A stretch of 64,000 nt of DNA from Bacteroidales bacterium (GTDB lineage: Bacteria; Bacteroidota; Bacteroidia; Bacteroidales; VadinHA17), in NCBI GenBank assembly GCA_016709865.1, contig JADJLX010000003.1, positions 434,001 through 498,000 on the forward strand, given 5' to 3'. Made by a program: the position numbers and the translations under genes. The number at the start of each line of letters is the position of its first letter. The first letter of the stretch is position 1. Shown here piece by piece: positions 1 through 8,562 of this stretch. The notes under the pieces were generated by a model. That model did not search any database and was not told the origin of the DNA. It worked only from the letters and a program-made list of their open reading frames with translations.

Positions 1-224
1 TTTACAACAATAACTTCATAAAGATGAGAGGGATAGTCCTGATCTGAAAGACTGCCAAGCAGCCCGGGCAAGTGCAGCTCTTCATTCCGGCAAGCCACAA
101 TCACCGAGACAAATTCAAGCGGTTCAGATGAGATATTGTAAGGATTAATTTTCCGGAGGCCTCTGTAAATACCGAGAAGAAGGATCAGATAGGGAACGAT
201 CAATATAGCCGGAAGCCATTGCAT
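1..224 (-). CDS. Glycosyltransferase family 2, N-terminal part (runs off window)
   Basis: Only the first 74 codons are inside the window; the rest lies beyond position 1. The translation opens with a hydrophobic segment (residues about 3-17, PAILIVPYLILLLGIYRG), consistent with a membrane anchor. It continues with FVSVIVACRNEE, the first beta strand and nucleotide-sugar-binding start of GT-A fold family 2 glycosyltransferases, then LLGSLSDQDYP and EVIVV, also typical of the family. Such enzymes move a sugar from a nucleotide-sugar to a lipid or polysaccharide at the inner face of the membrane. The ATG at 224 lies 4 nt after the stop of the upstream GNAT gene, so the two are probably co-transcribed. 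The acceptor cannot be predicted. Confidence 0.8.
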   Translation of the reverse strand, partial: MQWLPAILIVPYLILLLGIYRGLRKINPYNISSEPLEFVSVIVACRNEELHLPGLLGSLSDQDYPSHLYEVIVV

Positions 225-227
225 CGG

Positions 228-677
228 TTACTCCTTAAGCCATTCATACATTGTATAATGCTCACTTTGCATACCGAGAGCTTCATAAGTTTTCTGAGCT
301 CTTTTATTATTTGTTTCCACATAGAGACGAAGTCCTGCAATCCCAATCTTATCAGCCTCATCTTTAATGTGATTGTACATCGATCTGAAGATGCCGGTCC
401 TTCTCCAGTCGGGCAGGACATATACTGACTGGAACCACCAGACGTTTGCATTTCTCCAGTCGCTCCATTCATAAGTAATGAGAAGGGAAGCCACAACCTG
501 ACCATTATCCTCTGCAACCCAGTATTGTCCGCGGGAATCATTTTCGAAAACTGCATTCACCCCATTTGTTACTAATTCATTCTTCAGGGTCATCTGTTCA
601 GTTTCCCATGCCATTTTCTGCTGGAAGTCGATAATAACAGATGCATCTTCGGGGGTTGCTTTTCGGATTTTAATCAT
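228..677 (-). CDS. GNAT family N-acetyltransferase
   Basis: A 149-residue protein that is a single GNAT domain, transferring an acetyl group from acetyl-CoA to an amine. It opens with IKIRKATPEDASVI, the usual first strand and helix. Residues about 85-103 (VYVLPDWRRTGIFRSMYN) form motif A, the CoA pyrophosphate loop; it reads RRTGIF, so the second glycine of the usual RxxGxG/A is replaced. The segment LYVETNNKRAQKTYEALGM is the C-terminal motif with the conserved N, A and Y. The substrate cannot be read from sequence. It is followed closely by a glycosyltransferase gene, and carB lies 92 bp upstream on the same strand. That 92 bp gap is low complexity (repeats of GTATGCGG type) and shows no gene. 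Confidence 0.88.
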   Translation of the reverse strand: MIKIRKATPEDASVIIDFQQKMAWETEQMTLKNELVTNGVNAVFENDSRGQYWVAEDNGQVVASLLITYEWSDWRNANVWWFQSVYVLPDWRRTGIFRSMYNHIKDEADKIGIAGLRLYVETNNKRAQKTYEALGMQSEHYTMYEWLKE

Positions 678-769
678 TAGGTCATCTATTTTTAAGGTAT
701 GTGGTATGCGGCATGCGGTATCCGGAATTCAAAATCTCCCTTTCTCCCCTTCCCCTCTTCTCCGTTTCA

Positions 770-3700
770 CTATTTGTACTCATCCCAGCTCTTAATCTCC
801 AGATCATCGATGCTGAGCTTGCAGTATGCAAGGATGAATGCGCTTGCAAGGCGGGCATTTGTAATCAGAGGAACATTAAAATCAACTGCACTTCTTCGTA
901 TTGAATAGTCGTTGTTAAGTTCAGAAGCACTCAGGTCTTTGGGAATATTGACCACAAGGTCGACCTCTCTTGTTTTGATAAGATCAATAGTATTAGGCGA
1001 CTTGTTCTCATCGGGCCAGTAGGCTACATGTGCTTCTACACCTGCATTCTCAAGAAACTGCTGTGTTCCCCTTGTTGCATAAAGCTTATGTCCTTTTTCG
1101 CGCAGGGCCCTGGCACTGTTGAGCAGCTCTACCTTTGACCGGGCCGGACCGGTAGACAGCAGGATACTCTTTTTTGGAACCCTGTATCCTACTGAGAACA
1201 TAGCCTTCAGAATAGCCTCATAAAATCCTTCGCCAATACATCCCACTTCACCTGTAGACGACATGTCTACACCCAGAACAGGATCGGCTTTTGCCAGTCG
1301 TGAGAAGCTGAACTGCGGAGCTTTTACCCCAACATAATCGAGGTCAAAGACAGCCTTATTAAGCTTTTCTGCAGGAACCCCGAGCATCACTTTTGTGGCA
1401 AGTTCGATAAGGTTATACTTAAGAACCTTAGAAACAAAAGGCATACTGCGGCTGGCCCTTAGGTTGCACTCAATGACCTTAATATCATTGTCTTTAGCAA
1501 GGAATTGTATATTAAACGGGCCTGAAATATTCAGTTCTTTTGCTATCTGTTTTGATATGCGTTTGATCCTTCTGGCTGTTTCAAAATATATCTTCTGGGC
1601 AGGGAATACCATTGTTGCATCTCCTGAATGGACTCCTGCGAATTCAACATGTTCACTTATAGCATATGCCAGCATCTCTCCGTCACGGGCGACTGCATCG
1701 AGTTCGATCTCTTTGGCATTTTCGATAAATTCAGAAACAACAACCGGATATTGCTTCGATACCTGTGCTGCTAGTTCAAGATAATGTGATAACTCACTCT
1801 TGTTCGAAACAACGTTCATGGCAGCTCCGGAAAGCACATATGAGGGCCTGATAAGGACCGGGAATCCGATACGATCAACAAAATCATTAATATCGTCAAT
1901 TGAGGAAAGTTCCTTCCAGGCTGGCTGGTCAACATCTAGATTGTCAAGCATTTCTGAAAACTTATGCCTGTTTTCTGCACGGTCAATTGATACAGGTGAA
2001 GTGCCGAGGACAGGTACCTTCTCTTTATACAGCCTCATTGCGAGGTTATTCGGGATCTGTCCGCCCACTGATACAATGACACCGCCCGGATTTTCAAGAT
2101 CTATTATATCGAGTACACGTTCAAATGTCAGTTCATCAAAGTAAAGCCTGTCGCAGATATCATAATCGGTGCTGACTGTTTCAGGATTATAATTGATCAT
2201 TATTGATCTGAAACCTTCTTTCTTTATAGTAGTTATTGCATTTACAGAACACCAGTCAAATTCAACACTGGAGCCTATTCTGTAAGCGCCGGAGCCAAGC
2301 ACAATAATTGATTTTTTATCTGTTTCGCAAATTATGTCGTGTTCGGAGCCACTGTATGTGAGGTAAAGGTAATTAGTTACCGCAGGGTATTCAGCAGCAA
2401 GGGTGTCGATCTGTTTAATATATGGTACGATCCCTACTGATTTACGGTGACTTCTCACTTTCATGAGATCATCGTTTATTACCGAAGGACCTGAATTAAA
2501 GACATGACGTGCTATCTGGAAATCGCTGAAACCGTTAATCTTGGAATGAGCGAGGAGATCGATAGGTATAGACTCAAGGGACTTGTATTTGCAAAGCTCA
2601 TCCTTTATGCTGATTATATTTTTCAGTTTATGAAGAAACCACTTGTCTATTTTCGTGAGCTCATATATCCTGTCGACTGACATCCCTGCTTCAAGTGCAT
2701 CAGCTATCGAAAATATCCTCATGTCAGTTGGTTCTGAGAGTTCTATTTCGATATCTTCGAAACCTAGATTACGGTTACCTGTAAATCCGTGCATTCCCTG
2801 TCCGATCATTCTTAATCCTTTCTGAATGACCTCCTCAAATGTCCGGCCTATTGCCATCACCTCACCAACACTTTTCATGCTGCTTCCGATGAGGTGTGAG
2901 ACCCCCTCGAATTTATTAAGGTCCCATCTGGGGATCTTACATACTATATAGTCAAGCGCAGGCTCAAAACATGCAGTGGTGTTTTTGGTGACAGAGTTTT
3001 TAAGTTCGTGCAGACCGTATCCCATTCCCAGTTTAGCCGCAACAAAAGCAAGCGGGTATCCTGTGGCTTTAGAAGCAAGTGCGCTTGAACGCGACAGACG
3101 GGCGTTGACTTCAATAACTCTGTAATCTTCTGAATCGGGTGAAAGTGCATATTGAACATTACACTCACCTACGATTCCGATATGCCTTATTATACGTATG
3201 GATAATTCCCTTAATTTATGGTATTCACTGTTTGTGAGAGTCTGTGAAGGTGCTACAACTATGCTTTCTCCTGTATGTATGCCGAGCGGATCAAAATTCT
3301 CCATGTTACATACAGTGATGCAATTATCGTATTTGTCTCTTACAACCTCATATTCAACCTCTTTCCATCCCTTTAATGATTCTTCAACAAGAATCTGGGG
3401 TGAGTATGAGAAAGCTTTTGATGAAAGTATTCTGAGTTCTTCAGGGTTAGCTGCGAATCCGCTTCCCTGACCTCCGAGGGTATATGCTGCTCTTATAATA
3501 ACCGGATATCCAAGTTTTCCAGCTGCAGCTATTGAGTCCTCAACACTTAGTGTAGCTATGCTGCTGGGCGTCTTAACATCTATTTCATCGAGTTTTTTTA
3601 CAAATAGTTCGCGGTCTTCTGTATCCATTATGGCCCTGACAGGTGTGCCCAGAACCCTTACATTATATTTTTCAAAAATACCTGATTTGTATAATTCAGT

Positions 3701-3991
3701 CCCGCAGTTTAGTGCTGTCTGTCCTCCGAACGATAAAAGTATACCATCAGGTTTTTCCCTGGCTATTACTTTCTCAACAAAATATGGAGTTACAGGAAGA
3801 AAATAGATCTTGTCGGCCAGATCTTCAGAGGTCTGTACCGTTGCAATATTGGGGTTTATCAAAACAGTGCTGACATCTTCCTCTTTCAATGCCTTCAGTG
3901 CCTGAGAGCCGGAGTAATCAAACTCACCCGCTTCACCTATTTTCAGTGCTCCCGATCCCAGGATAATCACTTTTTTAACTACATCTTTCAT
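770..3991 (-). CDS. carB: Carbamoyl-phosphate synthase large subunit
   Basis: A 1073-residue protein, the same length as E. coli CarB. It makes carbamoyl phosphate from bicarbonate, two ATP and ammonia channelled from CarA. Two homologous ATP-grasp halves are visible (the first begins VIILGSGALKIGEAGEFDYS, the second IIVLGSGAYRIGSSVEFDW). A C-terminal MGS-like allosteric domain follows from about residue 935 (LLSTGPARSKVELLNSAR to ITNARLASAFILAYC). The N-terminal half, with NPNIATVQTS and YFLPVTPYFVEKVI, resembles the animal CAD/CPS1 type more than E. coli CarB, from memory of those proteins. It is divergent from argR and lies in an arginine block, which suggests an arginine-linked enzyme. 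Its subunit partner carA is 3.5 kb away beyond argR-argG-argH. Confidence 0.97.
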   Translation of the reverse strand: MKDVVKKVIILGSGALKIGEAGEFDYSGSQALKALKEEDVSTVLINPNIATVQTSEDLADKIYFLPVTPYFVEKVIAREKPDGILLSFGGQTALNCGTELYKSGIFEKYNVRVLGTPVRAIMDTEDRELFVKKLDEIDVKTPSSIATLSVEDSIAAAGKLGYPVIIRAAYTLGGQGSGFAANPEELRILSSKAFSYSPQILVEESLKGWKEVEYEVVRDKYDNCITVCNMENFDPLGIHTGESIVVAPSQTLTNSEYHKLRELSIRIIRHIGIVGECNVQYALSPDSEDYRVIEVNARLSRSSALASKATGYPLAFVAAKLGMGYGLHELKNSVTKNTTACFEPALDYIVCKIPRWDLNKFEGVSHLIGSSMKSVGEVMAIGRTFEEVIQKGLRMIGQGMHGFTGNRNLGFEDIEIELSEPTDMRIFSIADALEAGMSVDRIYELTKIDKWFLHKLKNIISIKDELCKYKSLESIPIDLLAHSKINGFSDFQIARHVFNSGPSVINDDLMKVRSHRKSVGIVPYIKQIDTLAAEYPAVTNYLYLTYSGSEHDIICETDKKSIIVLGSGAYRIGSSVEFDWCSVNAITTIKKEGFRSIMINYNPETVSTDYDICDRLYFDELTFERVLDIIDLENPGGVIVSVGGQIPNNLAMRLYKEKVPVLGTSPVSIDRAENRHKFSEMLDNLDVDQPAWKELSSIDDINDFVDRIGFPVLIRPSYVLSGAAMNVVSNKSELSHYLELAAQVSKQYPVVVSEFIENAKEIELDAVARDGEMLAYAISEHVEFAGVHSGDATMVFPAQKIYFETARRIKRISKQIAKELNISGPFNIQFLAKDNDIKVIECNLRASRSMPFVSKVLKYNLIELATKVMLGVPAEKLNKAVFDLDYVGVKAPQFSFSRLAKADPVLGVDMSSTGEVGCIGEGFYEAILKAMFSVGYRVPKKSILLSTGPARSKVELLNSARALREKGHKLYATRGTQQFLENAGVEAHVAYWPDENKSPNTIDLIKTREVDLVVNIPKDLSASELNNDYSIRRSAVDFNVPLITNARLASAFILAYCKLSIDDLEIKSWDEYK

Positions 3992-4008
3992 CGTCTGAAT
4001 TTGAGGCT

Positions 4009-4016
4009 CAAAAATA
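4009..4016 (-). promoter_or_regulatory. Possible -7 box for carB
   Basis: On the minus strand the bases read TATTTTTG, matching the Bacteroidota -7 consensus TAnnTTTG, about 18 nt upstream of the carB ATG. No good -33 TTTG is present at the expected distance, so this is a weak call. Confidence 0.35.
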
Positions 4017-4035
4017 ACACAAATTTTTAATTAAG

Positions 4036-4066
4036 ATTGGTTTTATTGAAAAAATGAATATATTTG
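4036..4066 (+). promoter_or_regulatory. Putative argR promoter (-33 ATTG / -7 TATATTTG)
   Basis: ATTG at 4036-4039 is followed after 19 nt by TATATTTG at 4059-4066, which fits the Bacteroidota sigma factor pattern TTTG-N19-21-TAnnTTTG. Transcription would start near 4072, giving a leader of about a dozen bases before the ATG at 4085. The -7 box overlaps the first ARG-box-like site, so repressor binding would block it. Confidence 0.5.
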
Positions 4067-4089
4067 CAAAATAAATGCATAAATATGCA
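4055..4089. promoter_or_regulatory. Tandem ARG-box-like operator
   Basis: Two 14-bp imperfect palindromes, TGAATATATTTGCA (4055-4068) and TGCATAAATATGCA (4076-4089), have centres 21 bp apart. This is the spacing of paired ARG boxes bound by hexameric ArgR in E. coli (18-bp boxes separated by 3 bp, core TGAAT-N4-ATTCA). The second is a perfect inverted repeat TGCATA-AA-TATGCA and covers the argR start codon. The first overlaps the putative -7 box. The site lies between divergent carB and argR, so it could govern both. Binding is inferred from pattern and context only. Confidence 0.55.
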
Positions 4090-4567
4090 AAAAACAAAAA
4101 GACTTCTGGCAATTGAAAAGATAATTTCAGAAGAGACAATATCAACACAAGAGGAACTTTTAAAGAAACTGAAAGGGAAAGGGATAAGTTGTACTCAGGC
4201 TACACTATCCCGCAACTTAAGGCAGCTTGGAGTCGGCAGACTTCCTGACGGATCGGGAGGGTACAGATATTCTCTGTCTGAAAATCTCAGACCTGCAGGA
4301 GCGTCACCCCTTAAACTGAATATTGTTCCTGTTATCCAGGACATTGTCGAGGCAAAAGGATTAATGGTGATACGAACAATACCCGGAAATGCAAGCAACA
4401 CTGCATTTTTCATCGACGGAGCAGGCAGGTATGAAATTGCCGGGACAATAGCAGGTGATGATACAATTCTGGTCATACCGCGCGATGGGGTAACCCTTCA
4501 GTCGGTACATACATGTCTCGAAATAATACTTCCGGGGATACATGAGCAGGTGAAGAGCAGGAAGTAG
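4085..4567 (+). CDS. argR: Arginine repressor ArgR
   Basis: About 160 residues, the family length. The N-terminal winged helix-turn-helix runs from about residue 1 to 70 (QEELLKKLKGKGISCTQATLSRNLRQLGV, containing the conserved SR..L core). The C-terminal oligomerisation and arginine-binding domain follows (GNASNTAFFIDG; EIAGTIAGDDTILVIPRD, which carries the GD-D arginine-binding region). With arginine bound it represses arginine biosynthesis genes. The start was set at the ATG at 4085: a TTG at 4064 would add seven residues but lies inside the predicted -7 box. The gene heads argR-argG-argH and is divergent from carB, and an ARG-box pair covers its start, which suggests autoregulation. Confidence 0.93.
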   Translation: MQKTKRLLAIEKIISEETISTQEELLKKLKGKGISCTQATLSRNLRQLGVGRLPDGSGGYRYSLSENLRPAGASPLKLNIVPVIQDIVEAKGLMVIRTIPGNASNTAFFIDGAGRYEIAGTIAGDDTILVIPRDGVTLQSVHTCLEIILPGIHEQVKSRK

Positions 4568-4571
4568 GAAA

Positions 4572-4603
4572 GATTGCTTCGTCGTGCCTCCTCGCAATGA
4601 CGG
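4572..4603. repeat. Dispersed intergenic repeat with inverted ends
   Basis: Directly after argR the sequence begins GATTGCTTCGTCGTGCCTCC and ends CTCGCAATGACGGT. TTGC near the left end pairs with GCAA near the right. I recognise this type as a common short extragenic repeat in many bacterial genomes; the recognition is from memory and no second copy was found in this window. Confidence 0.45.
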
Positions 4604-4627
4604 TACAGGTAATCTGGTTTTTTCAGC

Positions 4628-4655
4628 CACAGAGTGGCGACATATTGGTAGTAAA
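4628..4655. repeat. Copy 1 of a dispersed GCGACATATTGGTAG repeat
   Basis: The 15 bases GCGACATATTGGTAG at 4637-4651 recur exactly at 62199-62213. The flanks are also similar (ACAGAGTG before versus GCAGAGCA; TAAA versus CAAA after). Both copies lie in intergenic DNA in the same orientation. Confidence 0.6.
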
Positions 4656-4686
4656 ATGGATTTAATATTAAATAATAATTAGACTA

Positions 4687-5919
4687 ATGAAAGAAAAAGT
4701 AGTTCTCGCATATAGTGGCGGGCTGGATACATCGGTAATACTGAAGTGGTTAATTGATAAGGATTTTGAAGTAATAGCGTTTGTGGCAGATGTCGGCCAG
4801 GCTGAAGATTTTGAGGCCTGCAGGGAAAAGGCTATTCTTCTTGGGGCATCAAAGGTAATTATTGCTGACCTGAAGAGGGAATTTATTGATAGTTACGTCC
4901 TAAAGGCCATTATGGCTAATGCAATATATGAAGACAGGTATCTTCTTGGTACCGCTCTTGCCCGACCTCTTATTGCGAAAAAACAGATAGAAGTTGCTAA
5001 GGCAGAAGGTGCTACAGCGGTTGCTCACGGAGCTACAGGAAAAGGGAATGATCAGGTGAGGTTTGAACTATGCTATTATGCACTGATGCCGGGAGTTAAA
5101 GTAATAGCTCCTTGGAAGGATAAAGAGTTTCTTGCTCAGTTTAAAGGAAGGACCGACCTGTTAAAATACGCCTCAGAAAAAAACATTCCGGTGAAGGCAA
5201 GTATTGCCAAACCATACAGTGAGGATGACAACCTGATGCATATCAGTCATGAAGCCGGCATTCTTGAAGATCCAATGTACACTCTTCATAAGAGCATGCT
5301 CGAAAAAATGGTTATGCCGCAGGATGCTCCCGACAAGGAGACACGTATTGTTATTCACTTTAAGAACGGTCTGCCTGTGAAACTTATTAATAAGGAAGAC
5401 GGAACAATTAAAGAGGATACATATGATATGTTTGTCTACCTGAATGAACTTGCAGGGAAAAATGGTATCGGTCTGCTCGACATGGTTGAGAACAGGTTTG
5501 TAGGAATTAAGTCAAGAGGAGTTTATGAAACTCCTGCAGCAACTGTGCTTCATATAGCTCATAAGGATATTGAAGGAATTGCAATGGACAGAGAGGTGAT
5601 GAGGCTGGTTAATATGCTTACTCCAAAATTTGCTGAGATTATCTACAACGGATTCTGGTTCAGTCCGGAGATGGACTTTCTGATGGCAGCAATTGAAAAG
5701 AGCCAGGAACTTATAGATGGAAGTGTCCATCTCTGCCTTTATAAAGGTAATGTACTTATTGAAGGACGTGAATCACCATCCTCACTTTACGACAAGAAAC
5801 TGTCAAGTATGGATATTGAAGGCGGATTTGATCAGACTGACAGTAAGGGATTTATAAGGATTAACGCAATCAGATTAATGGCTCACAGAGCAATTATTGA
5901 AGCGAATCAGAAGAAATAA
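4687..5919 (+). CDS. argG: Argininosuccinate synthase
   Basis: A 410-residue protein, the usual family size. It joins citrulline and aspartate using ATP to make argininosuccinate, the penultimate step of arginine synthesis. The N-type ATP pyrophosphatase P-loop AYSGGLDTS is at residues 8-16, followed by [14 protein letters not shown] near residue 115, a signature of this family. [17 protein letters not shown] is the central citrulline/aspartate-binding region. It is the second gene of argR-argG-argH; the 119 bp upstream holds two short repeats and an AT-rich stretch but no convincing promoter, so transcription may come from argR. About 100 bp and a C-tract repeat separate it from argH. Confidence 0.97.
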   Translation: MKEKVVLAYSGGLDTSVILKWLIDKDFEVIAFVADVGQAEDFEACREKAILLGASKVIIADLKREFIDSYVLKAIMANAIYEDRYLLGTALARPLIAKKQIEVAKAEGATAVAHGATGKGNDQVRFELCYYALMPGVKVIAPWKDKEFLAQFKGRTDLLKYASEKNIPVKASIAKPYSEDDNLMHISHEAGILEDPMYTLHKSMLEKMVMPQDAPDKETRIVIHFKNGLPVKLINKEDGTIKEDTYDMFVYLNELAGKNGIGLLDMVENRFVGIKSRGVYETPAATVLHIAHKDIEGIAMDREVMRLVNMLTPKFAEIIYNGFWFSPEMDFLMAAIEKSQELIDGSVHLCLYKGNVLIEGRESPSSLYDKKLSSMDIEGGFDQTDSKGFIRINAIRLMAHRAIIEANQKK

Positions 5920-5925
5920 AAACCC

Positions 5926-5995
5926 CCTTTCTTATTTCCCCCAGGGGGGAAAAGTACACTCCTTCCCCCCTGGGGAAGGTTGGGAAAGGGGTAAA
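5926..5995. repeat. C-tract/G-tract inverted-repeat element, copy 1
   Basis: Between argG and argH lie two hairpins made of C-runs and G-runs: CCCCCCAGGGGGGAAA-like sequence around 5940-5953 and a second CCCCCCTGGGG around 5965-5975, ending GGGAAAGGGG. It has the same style as the elements at 7365, 13930 and 39345. It may act as a processing or attenuation hairpin between argG and argH. There is no T-run, so it is not a classical terminator. Confidence 0.6.
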
Positions 5996-6018
5996 ACATC
6001 AAAGAAAAAATAGATATT

Positions 6019-7362
6019 ATGAAACTCTGGGAAAAAGGGATAAATCCCGAACCTGCAATAATTGAATTCACAGCCGGTAAAGACAGGAAAACCGATCTGG
6101 CTCTTACCAAATGGGATATTATCGGATCGATGGCGCATGTAATAATGCTGGAGGATGTAGGTCTGATTTCAGCTGATGAGAAAAATGGAATGCTGAAGGC
6201 GCTCCATTCTCTCTTCGTATGGGATGAGGAAGGAAGCCTGGTTATAGAAAAAGATGTGGAAGATATCCATTCTCAGATAGAAAAGGAGATGTCATCAATT
6301 CTGGGGACCACCGGTAAAAAAATTCACACCGGAAGGTCTCGTAACGATCAGGTTCTTGTTGATATCCGTCTGTACACCAGAGAGGAAATTGATAAACTAT
6401 CAGTTCTGATTCGCCGCCTTTTTACGAGGTTGCAGTCATTGAGTGAGCAGTATAAAGGGGTTCTTTTACCTGGTTATACACATATGCAGCCGGCCATGGT
6501 TTCTTCATTCGGACTATGGTTCGGCGCTTATGCCGAATGTCTGGCTGATGATGTGCTGCTTTTGTCAGGAGCCAGGGCTCTCAATAACCAGAATCCGCTA
6601 GGAACAGCAGCAGGCTATGGGACTACTCTTCCTATAAACAGAAAGCTTACATCTGAACTTCTTGAATTTGACGACCTTCTTTACAATTCAGCTTATGCCA
6701 GCCTTAGCAGGGGTAAGATTGAGATGGCTATTGCTTCAGCCCTTGCATCTGTAGCCCAGTCACTCTCAAGGTTTTCAATGGACGTATGTTTATTCATGAC
6801 TTCCGAATTCAGATTTATCGATTTCCCTGATGAGTATATAACAGGATCGAGCATAATGCCCCAGAAAAGAAATCCGGATGTTTTTGAGCTGATAAGAGCG
6901 CGATCAAATGTCCTTCAGACTCTTCCGAACCAGGTCGCAATCCTGACGAGCAATCTTCCATCGGGTTATAATCGCGATCTGCAACTGCTTAAGCAACTGA
7001 TATTTGATGCATTCAGGGAATTGAGGGAATGTATTGAGATAATGTTATTAATGCTTAATAATATTAAGGTCAAGAAGAATATTACAGATAACCCGCTGTA
7101 TAATAATATATTCAGTACAGAAGAAGTAAACCGGCTGGTTAAACAGGGGATTCCGTTCAGAGATGCATACAAAGCAGTATCAGAAATGGTTAAGAACTCC
7201 TCATTCTCAAAAACAACACTTGCAGATTATGTGCATGAGGGAAGTATTGGTAACCTTTGCAATAAGGAGATTGCTGAAATTTTCGAGAAGAGGATGGTAT
7301 CATTTAAAAACACTACCTCGGATGAGTTTGCTGAGAAGATGATGAAATATGTAACTGATTAA
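6019..7362 (+). CDS. argH: Argininosuccinate lyase
   Basis: A 447-residue member of the fumarase/aspartase superfamily that splits argininosuccinate into arginine and fumarate. The signature loop GSSIMPQKRNPD, with the catalytic serine, is at residues 276-287. TGRSRNDQ (104-111) and YTHMQPA (153-159, with the catalytic histidine) complete the active site. It starts MKLWEKGINPEPAIIEFTAG, as in Bacteroides proteins. It is slightly shorter than E. coli ArgH (457). It follows argG in the same direction and is convergent with carA, with a C-tract inverted-repeat element between them. Confidence 0.97.
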   Translation: MKLWEKGINPEPAIIEFTAGKDRKTDLALTKWDIIGSMAHVIMLEDVGLISADEKNGMLKALHSLFVWDEEGSLVIEKDVEDIHSQIEKEMSSILGTTGKKIHTGRSRNDQVLVDIRLYTREEIDKLSVLIRRLFTRLQSLSEQYKGVLLPGYTHMQPAMVSSFGLWFGAYAECLADDVLLLSGARALNNQNPLGTAAGYGTTLPINRKLTSELLEFDDLLYNSAYASLSRGKIEMAIASALASVAQSLSRFSMDVCLFMTSEFRFIDFPDEYITGSSIMPQKRNPDVFELIRARSNVLQTLPNQVAILTSNLPSGYNRDLQLLKQLIFDAFRELRECIEIMLLMLNNIKVKKNITDNPLYNNIFSTEEVNRLVKQGIPFRDAYKAVSEMVKNSSFSKTTLADYVHEGSIGNLCNKEIAEIFEKRMVSFKNTTSDEFAEKMMKYVTD

Positions 7363-7364
7363 AC

Positions 7365-7461
7365 GCCCCCCAACCCCCCTAAAGGGGGGCTAATGCAGTA
7401 TTAATAAGCAAATTACAACATTGCTGAGATTAACCCCCCTTTAGGGGGGCAGGGGGGCAAG
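7365..7461. repeat. C-tract/G-tract inverted-repeat element, copy 2
   Basis: The whole argH-carA gap is one imperfect palindrome of about 97 bp. The left end reads CGCCCCCCAACCCCCCTAAA then GGGGGGC; the right end is the near reverse complement (CCCCCCTTTAGGGGGG then CAGGGGGGC). An AT-rich core of about 45 bp lies between. Each end also forms its own hairpin. It sits between convergent genes and could stop transcription from both sides, although T-runs are absent. Confidence 0.7.
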
Positions 7462-7462
7462 T

Positions 7463-8542
7463 TTATTTTGATTTCTCAATATTCTCAATAAACACATCAA
7501 ACAGGTAATCCGTATCAGTCGGACCTCCTGATGCTTCGGGATGGAACTGGGTAGAGAAGAAGGGTTTGCTCTTATGTTTCATTCCCTCGTTAGTCAGGTC
7601 GTTGATATTGATAAAAAGCGGGTCCCAGTCGTTACCAAGTGTTTTATTGTCGACTGCAAAACCATGGTTCTGCGATGTTATATATGCCTTATCTGTTCCA
7701 ACCTGGAGAACAGGCTGGTTATGACTTCTGTGGCCATACTTAAGTTTATAGGTATCTGCATCAGCAGCAAGTGCCATCAGCTGGTTTCCCAGACAAATTC
7801 CCATTATGGGCTTATTTCCGGAGAAAGATTTTTTAATATTATTTATCGTTGCCACGCACATTTTCGGATCGCCCGGACCGTTTGAGAGGAAGAGTCCGTC
7901 AAATTCCTCTTTGTGGAAATCATAATCCCATGGTACCCTGATTATTGTAGTGTCCCTTTTAAGCAGATTCCGTATAATGTTATATTTTACTCCGCAATCA
8001 ACAAGAAGGATTTTGTATTTTCCCGTTCCATATATTTTCTTCTCGTGTGTGCTTACTTCGGCAACAAGATTTACTTTATTAGGGTCGTAGTAATCGATTT
8101 CTGTACCTTCAGGTTCCACTTTACCTAGCATTGCCCCCTTTTCACGGATTCTTTTTGTAAGAGCTCTTGTGTCAATACCGTAAATCCCAGGGACTTTATT
8201 TCTTCCTAACCAATCACCGAGGCTTTCAGTTGCATTCCAGTGACTGTATTCAAAAGAATAATCGGATACTATTAATCCCGAGATATGAATTGAAGATGAT
8301 TCATAGAACCGGTACAGATCATTTTCTTCTGTCTTTCCGGGGGCCCCGTAGTTACCTACGAGGGGGTATGTAAGACAAAGTATTTGTCCGCGGTATGAAG
8401 GATCTGTAAGACTTTCGGGATAACCTGTCATAGCCGTATTGAATACCACCTCGCCTGCAGCTGCAACCGGTGATCCAAAGGAGCGACCGTGGTAGATTGT
8501 GCCGTCTTCAAGAGTAAGTTTAACTTTTATACTGTTTTTCAT
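7463..8542 (-). CDS. carA: Carbamoyl-phosphate synthase small (glutaminase) subunit
   Basis: A 359-residue protein that releases ammonia from glutamine for CarB. The N-terminal CarA-specific domain covers residues 1-150. The class I glutamine amidotransferase domain has the nucleophile C250 in MGICLGNQ and the histidine/glutamate pair H334 and E336 in HPEASGGPTD. The N-terminal domain (LEDGTIYHGRSFG; GEVVFNTAMTGYPESLTDPS; GIDTRALTKRIREKGAMLGK) resembles the glutaminase part of animal CAD, matching the CAD-like look of CarB here. The gene is 20 bp downstream of a MalY-type lyase gene and on the same strand. It is separated from carB by argR-argG-argH, an uncommon arrangement for the two subunits. 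Confidence 0.96.
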   Translation of the reverse strand: MKNSIKVKLTLEDGTIYHGRSFGSPVAAAGEVVFNTAMTGYPESLTDPSYRGQILCLTYPLVGNYGAPGKTEENDLYRFYESSSIHISGLIVSDYSFEYSHWNATESLGDWLGRNKVPGIYGIDTRALTKRIREKGAMLGKVEPEGTEIDYYDPNKVNLVAEVSTHEKKIYGTGKYKILLVDCGVKYNIIRNLLKRDTTIIRVPWDYDFHKEEFDGLFLSNGPGDPKMCVATINNIKKSFSGNKPIMGICLGNQLMALAADADTYKLKYGHRSHNQPVLQVGTDKAYITSQNHGFAVDNKTLGNDWDPLFININDLTNEGMKHKSKPFFSTQFHPEASGGPTDTDYLFDVFIENIEKSK

Positions 8543-8562
8543 TCCTGTAATTTATAACATAT

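Noticed and set aside
2944..3168. Small ORFs on the opposite strand or other frames of carB, lysS, fucI and similar genes
   Set aside because: They lie wholly within strongly conserved coding regions and show no family features of their own.
4064..4084. Upstream TTG start for ArgR, adding seven residues
   Set aside because: The TTG lies inside the predicted -7 box, and the conserved domain begins right after the ATG at 4085.
7365..7461. Classical rho-independent terminator between argH and carA
   Set aside because: Strong C/G hairpins exist but no T-run follows on either strand, so it is listed as a repeat element.
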